Shown here: positions 58,634-62,667 of the stretch, in pieces | Layout: each line of letters opens with the position of its first letter | Position numbering within the stretch: position 1 is the stretch's first letter | Assembly (NCBI RefSeq): GCF_000812025.2 | Contig: NZ_JWJE02000019.1 | Span: 1-62,667 of the forward strand | Source: Bacillus thermotolerans | GTDB taxonomy: Bacteria; Bacillota; Bacilli; Bacillales; Domibacillaceae | Direction of reading: 5' to 3' | DNA: 62,667 nucleotides | Program-made: the position numbers and the translations under genes | The notes under the pieces: model-generated | Database searches by the model: none | Told to the model about the DNA's origin: nothing | The model's input: only the letters and a program-made list of their open reading frames with translations

Positions 58634-59629
58634 ATGGATCCAAGCTTATTATTTATGATTGGTATTATCATTGTAGGAATTATTATCCTGGCGGTGTTCT
58701 TTACATTCGTGCCGGTGATGCTTTGGATTTCCGCTTTAGCGGCAGGTGTACGTGTTAGCATATTCACATTAGTGGGTATGAGGCTGCGGCGCGTTATCCC
58801 CAGCCGTGTAGTGAACCCGATGATTAAAGCATCGAAAGCGGGGTTAAATGTAACAACGAATCAACTGGAAAGCCATTACTTGGCAGGGGGAAATGTGGAC
58901 CGAGTCGTCAATGCGCTGATTGCTGCGCAACGTGCGAACATTGAATTATCCTTTGAGCGCTGTGCCGCGATTGATTTGGCTGGCCGGGACGTGCTGGAAG
59001 CTGTACAGATGAGTGTCAATCCAAAAGTTATTGAAACACCGTTCATCGCTGGTGTAGCGATGGATGGAATTGAAGTAAAGGCGAAAGCTCGAATTACCGT
59101 TCGCGCGAACATCGACCGCTTAGTCGGTGGTGCAGGGGAGGAAACAATTATTGCCCGGGTTGGTGAAGGGATTGTCTCCACTATTGGTTCGAGCGATAAT
59201 CATAAGAAGGTGCTTGAGAATCCGGATATGATTTCACAGACGGTTCTAACGAAGGGACTAGATGCCGGCACGGCCTTTGAGATCTTGTCGATCGATATTG
59301 CTGACGTCGATATTGGTAAAAATATCGGCGCTGAATTGCAAAAGGAGCAAGCGGAGGCGGACAAGAATATCGCCCAGGCGAAAGCTGAGGAACGCCGAGC
59401 GATGGCGGTTGCAAACGAGCAAGAAATGAAAGCGCGTGTTCAGGAAATGCGCGCGAAAGTGGTGGAGGCAGAAGCGGATGTTCCACTCGCTATGGCCGAA
59501 GCGCTGCGCAGCGGCAACATTGGTGTCATGGATTACATGAACTATAAGAATATCGATGCTGACACGGACATGCGCGGTTCTATTGGCAAGATGGCCGGCG
59601 GTAAAAAAGATGAGGATAATAAAAAATAA
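58634..59629 (+). CDS. floA: Flotillin-like protein FloA (YqfA)
   Basis: A 331-residue scaffold protein of membrane microdomains. An N-terminal hydrophobic hairpin (about residues 5-45) inserts in the membrane, the PHB/SPFH domain follows, and an Ala/Glu-rich coiled coil spans about 235-295 ([18 protein letters not shown] and repeats). AGGAGGAGAAG precedes ATG 58634. It is co-transcribed with the NfeD partner. Confidence 0.95.
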   Translation: MDPSLLFMIGIIIVGIIILAVFFTFVPVMLWISALAAGVRVSIFTLVGMRLRRVIPSRVVNPMIKASKAGLNVTTNQLESHYLAGGNVDRVVNALIAAQRANIELSFERCAAIDLAGRDVLEAVQMSVNPKVIETPFIAGVAMDGIEVKAKARITVRANIDRLVGGAGEETIIARVGEGIVSTIGSSDNHKKVLENPDMISQTVLTKGLDAGTAFEILSIDIADVDIGKNIGAELQKEQAEADKNIAQAKAEERRAMAVANEQEMKARVQEMRAKVVEAEADVPLAMAEALRSGNIGVMDYMNYKNIDADTDMRGSIGKMAGGKKDEDNKK

Positions 59630-59660
59630 AAGCTGAACGGCTGGAAAGGAGGCTCTTCTT

Positions 59661-60041
59661 ATGGAATCGCTAATTTTCGCTATCATTATAGGGATCATTT
59701 CACTGGTTTCTGGATGGGTATCGCGCGATAAAGAAAAGGAGAAGCCGTCTCTTCCGACAGAGAAAGCGCCGGCAGCCGAAGCAAAGCGGGTAAAGCCTGC
59801 GGTTCAACGTGCCGAAAGGGCGCAAGAAAGGGTAGGAGAGAAAACGCGCGAGGAAGTAAGGCGAAAAGGGCTGGATAGGCAGGAGCGGCATACTGGCCGG
59901 CTGAGCCGTTACGAGCCTGCCGAGACGGGACAGGAGCGTGCTTCTGAGCAGCCCGATCTGCGCTTGACTGCCGATGATGCTGCAAAAGGTGTAATCTGGT
60001 CAGAAATCCTTGCCCCTCCGAAAGCGTTGCGGAAGAAATAA
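59661..60041 (+). CDS. yqfB: Membrane-anchored hypothetical protein YqfB
   Basis: A 126-residue protein with a short N-terminal hydrophobic segment (residues 3-19) and a long, highly charged Arg/Glu/Ala tail, probably helical or disordered, ending GVIWSEILAPPKALRKK. Function unknown; position matches B. subtilis yqfB in the sigma-W operon. GGAAAGGAGGCTCTTCTT precedes it. Confidence 0.83.
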   Translation: MESLIFAIIIGIISLVSGWVSRDKEKEKPSLPTEKAPAAEAKRVKPAVQRAERAQERVGEKTREEVRRKGLDRQERHTGRLSRYEPAETGQERASEQPDLRLTADDAAKGVIWSEILAPPKALRKK

Positions 60042-60045
60042 ACTG

Positions 60046-60074
60046 ACATGTTCCCCCCTCTCTTTTCATACATT
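60046..60074 (+). promoter_or_regulatory. Sigma-E promoter of yqfC-yqfD
   Basis: ACATGTT (60046-60052), 14-bp spacer, CATACATT (60067-60074). The -10 is an exact CATACAnT sigma-E match and lies in the loop of the terminator hairpin; the -35 matches KMATATT at five of seven positions. yqfC and yqfD are mother-cell genes in B. subtilis. Confidence 0.72.
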
Positions 60075-60099
60075 TGAAAAGAGAGGGGGGTTCTTTTTT
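60053..60099 (+). terminator. Strong terminator after yqfB, overlapping the yqfC promoter
   Basis: A perfect 15-bp stem (CCCCCCTCTCTTTTC / GAAAAGAGAGGGGGG), 8-base loop, then TTCTTTTTT. The next gene begins at the base after the T run. Confidence 0.93.
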
Positions 60100-60384
60100 A
60101 TGGGGAAAAAGTGGGGAGAGCAGATGAAAAACTGGCTGACTAGGTCGATGAACTTGCCTGAGGACGTCATGATGGACCTTCCCCGTATTACCATGATCGG
60201 TCAGCTGCATATTTATATTGAAAATCATAGAGGTCTGCTTACCTTCTCGGACAAGGAAGTGCGGCTGCTGTTGACGAAAGGACAGCTGCTGATTAAAGGC
60301 CAATCTTTCACTATTAAGACGATTCTGCCAGAAGAGATACTAATTGAGGGGAAAGTAGAGAAGCTCGTTTATTTGGAAGGGTAA
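60100..60384 (+). CDS. yqfC: Sporulation protein YqfC
   Basis: A 94-residue protein of the YqfC/YabP family. MMDLPRITMIGQLHIYIENHRG and TIKTILPEEILIEG (parts of one beta-rich domain) are conserved. ATG 60100 is used: the G run of the preceding hairpin (AGAGGGGGG, 60082-60090) serves as ribosome binding site at 9 bases, and homologues start with a similar MxKKW. The role in sporulation is not biochemically defined. Confidence 0.88.
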   Translation: MGKKWGEQMKNWLTRSMNLPEDVMMDLPRITMIGQLHIYIENHRGLLTFSDKEVRLLLTKGQLLIKGQSFTIKTILPEEILIEGKVEKLVYLEG

Positions 60385-60396
60385 GGGGGAAAAACC

Positions 60397-61635
60397 TTGA
60401 ACAATCAGTGGCTTGCTTTTTTTCAAGGGGTTATTGTCGTCTATATACAAGGACAAGGGGCAGAACGTTTCATTAATCAGCTGATTCGTTCCCGTATTCC
60501 AGTTTGGCAAGTGACAAGACATGATGAGCGGACAGTTTCCTTCTCCTGCTCGCTTACGCATATACACAAGATCAGAAGAGCGGCCCGGGACTTTGAAGGA
60601 GAAGTTCGCTTTTCAAAAGGAGACGGCTTTCCTTTCCTCTGGAAAAGGCTCCTAAAGAACGCAGGTTTTGTGATCGGTGCGCTTCTCTTTTTATTTGTCA
60701 TCTTATTGTTATCCAATATTGTTTGGCGCATCGACATCAATGGAGCGACCCCGAAAATGGAGCATGAGATTCGCAAAGAGCTGGCGAATATAGGAGTAGA
60801 AGAAGGAGAGTTCATCCTCAAAATGGATGACCCCGAAACGGTACAGAAGAAGCTGTTGAGCCGTGTCAAGGGGCTAACGTGGATTGGTGTAGAAATGAAA
60901 GGGAGTACCTTTCATTTTCGCGTGGTAGAGAAGAATGAGCCCGAGGAAAAGAAACAAGCTGGATCGAGACATCTTGTGGCAGCGAAGGATGCGGTCGTAA
61001 CGAAGCTGTTTGTCGAGAAAGGACAAGCCGTTGTAAAGAGAAACCAGTTTGTCCGTAAAGGGCAGCTGCTTGTGTCAGGCTTTATTGGCTCCGAGGGAAA
61101 TCTGAGAGAAGTAGGGGCTGAAGGAGAGGTCCTTGGAGAGACTTGGTACAGGACATCTGTCGAAATGCCGGCCGAAACTCATTTCCACTTGTTAACAGGC
61201 CAGCAGGTGAATAAGCATTTTTTAGAGCTGGGAGAATTCAGCCTGCCGATATGGGGATTTAAAAGTCACTCTTTTGCTCATTATAAGAAGGAAGAGCAAG
61301 AGCATTCGATATCTTTCCTTGGTTTTAGCCTCCCGATAAAGTATAACAAGCACACGTATTACGAGAGTGAGCAGTCTCTTCGCTCTTATACGCGGCAGGA
61401 AGCGGAGAAGCGTGCTTTAGAGGCGGCAAGGGAGGATTTAAAGGCCAAGCTGTCCGAAAAAGCAGCTATTCAAGGAGAAAAAATTTTACAGAGGGAGTTT
61501 CGGAATGGTAAAGTAAAATTATCCGTACACTTCCAAGTACTAGAAAACATCGCAGTAGGGAAACCAATCACTCAAGGAGACAGAGAGAATGCCAGAAAAA
61601 AACATAATGAACATTCAACTCGAGAACCCGAATGA
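60397..61635 (+). CDS. yqfD: Sporulation protein YqfD
   Basis: A 412-residue protein of the stage IV sporulation YqfD family. The N-terminal soluble part (about 1-85) precedes one transmembrane helix (about 90-110) and a large extracytoplasmic region with a POTRA-like start (IDINGATPKMEHEIRKEL). TTG 60397 is used, with GTAAGGGGGAAAA upstream. The 3' end overlaps phoH by 47 bases. Confidence 0.9.
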   Translation: MNNQWLAFFQGVIVVYIQGQGAERFINQLIRSRIPVWQVTRHDERTVSFSCSLTHIHKIRRAARDFEGEVRFSKGDGFPFLWKRLLKNAGFVIGALLFLFVILLLSNIVWRIDINGATPKMEHEIRKELANIGVEEGEFILKMDDPETVQKKLLSRVKGLTWIGVEMKGSTFHFRVVEKNEPEEKKQAGSRHLVAAKDAVVTKLFVEKGQAVVKRNQFVRKGQLLVSGFIGSEGNLREVGAEGEVLGETWYRTSVEMPAETHFHLLTGQQVNKHFLELGEFSLPIWGFKSHSFAHYKKEEQEHSISFLGFSLPIKYNKHTYYESEQSLRSYTRQEAEKRALEAAREDLKAKLSEKAAIQGEKILQREFRNGKVKLSVHFQVLENIAVGKPITQGDRENARKKHNEHSTREPE

Positions 61636-62548
61636 GGCAGCTGCCTTATTGGGCGTATCCGATAAGAACTTAACGGTATTAGAAGAGGAGTTTGACGTTT
61701 CCATTGTTACAAGAGGTGAAACGATTCATATTGCGGGTGAAGAAGAGAAAACGGAACTCGTCAAGGAAATTATTTACCGTTTAATATTAATTATTCGCAA
61801 AGGAATTAATATTAGTGAGCGCGATATCATTAACGCCGCACAAATGGCTAAAAGCGGCACAATTGAATATTTAAATGAGCTGTATGATGAAGAGATCACT
61901 AAGAATGCAAAGGGTAAGTCAATACGTATTAAAACGCTGGGACAGCGTGATTACGTAACCGCTATCCGAAAGCGAGACCTCGTGTTTGGAATCGGTCCGG
62001 CTGGAACAGGGAAGACCTATTTAGCGGTGGTTATGGCTGTTCATGCTTTGAAAACTGGACAAGTAAAACGGATTATTTTGACACGGCCTGCTGTTGAAGC
62101 GGGTGAAAGCCTTGGCTTCCTGCCAGGAGATTTAAAGGAAAAGGTAGATCCGTACTTGCGCCCGTTATATGATGCTCTTCATGATGTACTAGGTGCTGAG
62201 CATACACAGCGCCTTATCGAAAGAGGTACAATCGAGGTGGCGCCTTTAGCTTACATGCGCGGCCGGACGCTGGATGATGCCTTCGTCATTTTAGATGAGG
62301 CACAGAATACGACGAAAGCTCAAATGAAAATGTTCTTAACGAGACTTGGCTTTGGTTCAAAAATGGTCATTACTGGAGACCGTACACAGATCGACTTGCC
62401 GAAAGGGGCACAGTCAGGCCTTGTTTCTGCTGAACAAGTCCTGGGAAAGGTGCCTTCTATCTCTTTCATTTACCTGGAGCAAAGCGATGTAGTCCGTCAT
62501 CCGCTCGTTGCCCGGATCATTCAAGCGTACGAGGAAGCTGATCGTTAA
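61589..62548 (+). CDS. phoH: PhoH family ATPase
   Basis: A 319-residue PhoH-like P-loop ATPase. An N-terminal KH-like segment (LENPNEAAALLGVSDKN on) precedes the ATPase core with Walker A GPAGTGKTYLA, LTRPAVEAGESLGFLPGD, and Walker B FVILDEAQNTT. Homologues are linked to RNA metabolism or stress. ATG 61589 has CAAGGAGACAGAGAG upstream inside yqfD. In Bacillus it is normally followed by the ybeY and era genes, which are not in the window because of the intron. Confidence 0.95.
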   Translation: MPEKNIMNIQLENPNEAAALLGVSDKNLTVLEEEFDVSIVTRGETIHIAGEEEKTELVKEIIYRLILIIRKGINISERDIINAAQMAKSGTIEYLNELYDEEITKNAKGKSIRIKTLGQRDYVTAIRKRDLVFGIGPAGTGKTYLAVVMAVHALKTGQVKRIILTRPAVEAGESLGFLPGDLKEKVDPYLRPLYDALHDVLGAEHTQRLIERGTIEVAPLAYMRGRTLDDAFVILDEAQNTTKAQMKMFLTRLGFGSKMVITGDRTQIDLPKGAQSGLVSAEQVLGKVPSISFIYLEQSDVVRHPLVARIIQAYEEADR

Positions 62549-62575
62549 CAGGCAGTCTGCGGACTGCCTGTTTTT
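62547..62575 (+). terminator. Terminator after phoH (intron insertion site)
   Basis: AACAGGCAGTC - TGCG - GACTGCCTGTTTTT. The group II intron starts 5 bases downstream. Confidence 0.92.
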
Positions 62576-62579
62576 GCTT

Positions 62580-62667
62580 GTGTGCCAGGCATGGCAACTA
62601 TCTAGGTGGTGAGAGTCCACTGTGGGGGTACACATCGACCAACCACTAAGGAAGCGCAAGGTACTTA
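62580..62667 (+). mobile_element. 5' end of a group II intron
   Basis: GTGTGCCAGGCATGGCAAC begins with the GUGYG 5' splice consensus; GGTGAGAGTCC and GAAGCGCAAGG further on are typical of domain I of bacterial group II introns. The intron lies immediately 3' of the phoH terminator and runs in the same direction as the gene, the target choice typical of bacterial class C introns. The rest lies outside the window. Confidence 0.85.

Noticed and set aside
59695-60303. 202-codon minus-strand frame over yqfB and yqfC
   Set aside because: It is antisense to conserved genes and reads through the terminator hairpin; no ribosome binding site.

Overview
This window looks like the chromosome of an aerobic, endospore-forming, competence-encoding member of the Bacillaceae. 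The evidence is strong gene-order agreement with the aspS-yrvM to phoH stretch of Bacillus-type genomes, GGAGG-type ribosome binding sites, frequent TTG and GTG starts, sigma-A, sigma-E and sigma-W type promoters, and sporulation genes (sigK, gpr, spoIIP, yqxA, yqfCD, sda). Proteins resemble B. subtilis homologues but clearly diverge from them, so this is not the B. subtilis group. I cannot name the species.

Layout. (1) 1-90 is the 3' end of a group II intron; tcdA follows. (2) 1080-4916 is a yhcEFGHI-like ABC transporter operon with its own GntR regulator, sitting between tcdA and rarA. A DUF2935 gene and rarA run on the minus strand. (3) 7191-11390: yczE, cymR, iscS, mnmA and the TPR gene yrrB (sulfur supply and tRNA thiolation). 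(4) 11408-18250: recD2, a small zinc-ribbon gene, an AI-2E-family exporter, then alaS behind an alanine T-box. (5) 18334-24933: yrzL-ruvX-yrzB, mltG, the tRNA wobble 5-methoxyuridine set trmR-trhP1-trhP2, udk and greA. (6) 25056-29648: yrrS, yrzA, mtnN, an unrecognised 23-residue hydrophobic peptide gene, an unsplit sigK, pssA, psd and the checkpoint gene sda. (7) 29769-29867 is a cluster of five DnaA boxes between sda and yqeG. (8) 30071-35127: a tightly overlapping yqeG-yqeH-aroE-yqeI-nadD-yqeK-rsfS-yqeM operon for ribosome assembly, shikimate and NAD synthesis. (9) 35216-39760: the comE competence locus and yqzM. (10) 40043-46230: holA, rpsT, gpr, spoIIP, yqxA, lepA. (11) 46292-55495: hemW, then the CIRCE-controlled hrcA-grpE-dnaK-dnaJ-prmA-rsmE-mtaB heat-shock group. 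(12) 55715-62548: deoC, rpsU-yqeY, a sigma-W-type yqeZ-floA-yqfB membrane operon, the sporulation pair yqfC-yqfD and phoH. (13) 62580-62667 is the 5' end of another group II intron, placed just behind the phoH terminator.

Most of the window is conserved housekeeping DNA and I see no obvious new multi-gene system. The most interesting points are the 23-residue peptide gene between mtnN and sigK; a 50-bp element before yqfC that appears to be terminator, sigma-E promoter and ribosome binding site at once; the DnaA-box cluster at sda/yqeG; group II intron ends at both edges of the window; a 12-bp inverted repeat forming look-alike -10 regions between rarA and yczE; and a double TTGTACAA palindrome at the yrzL promoter.
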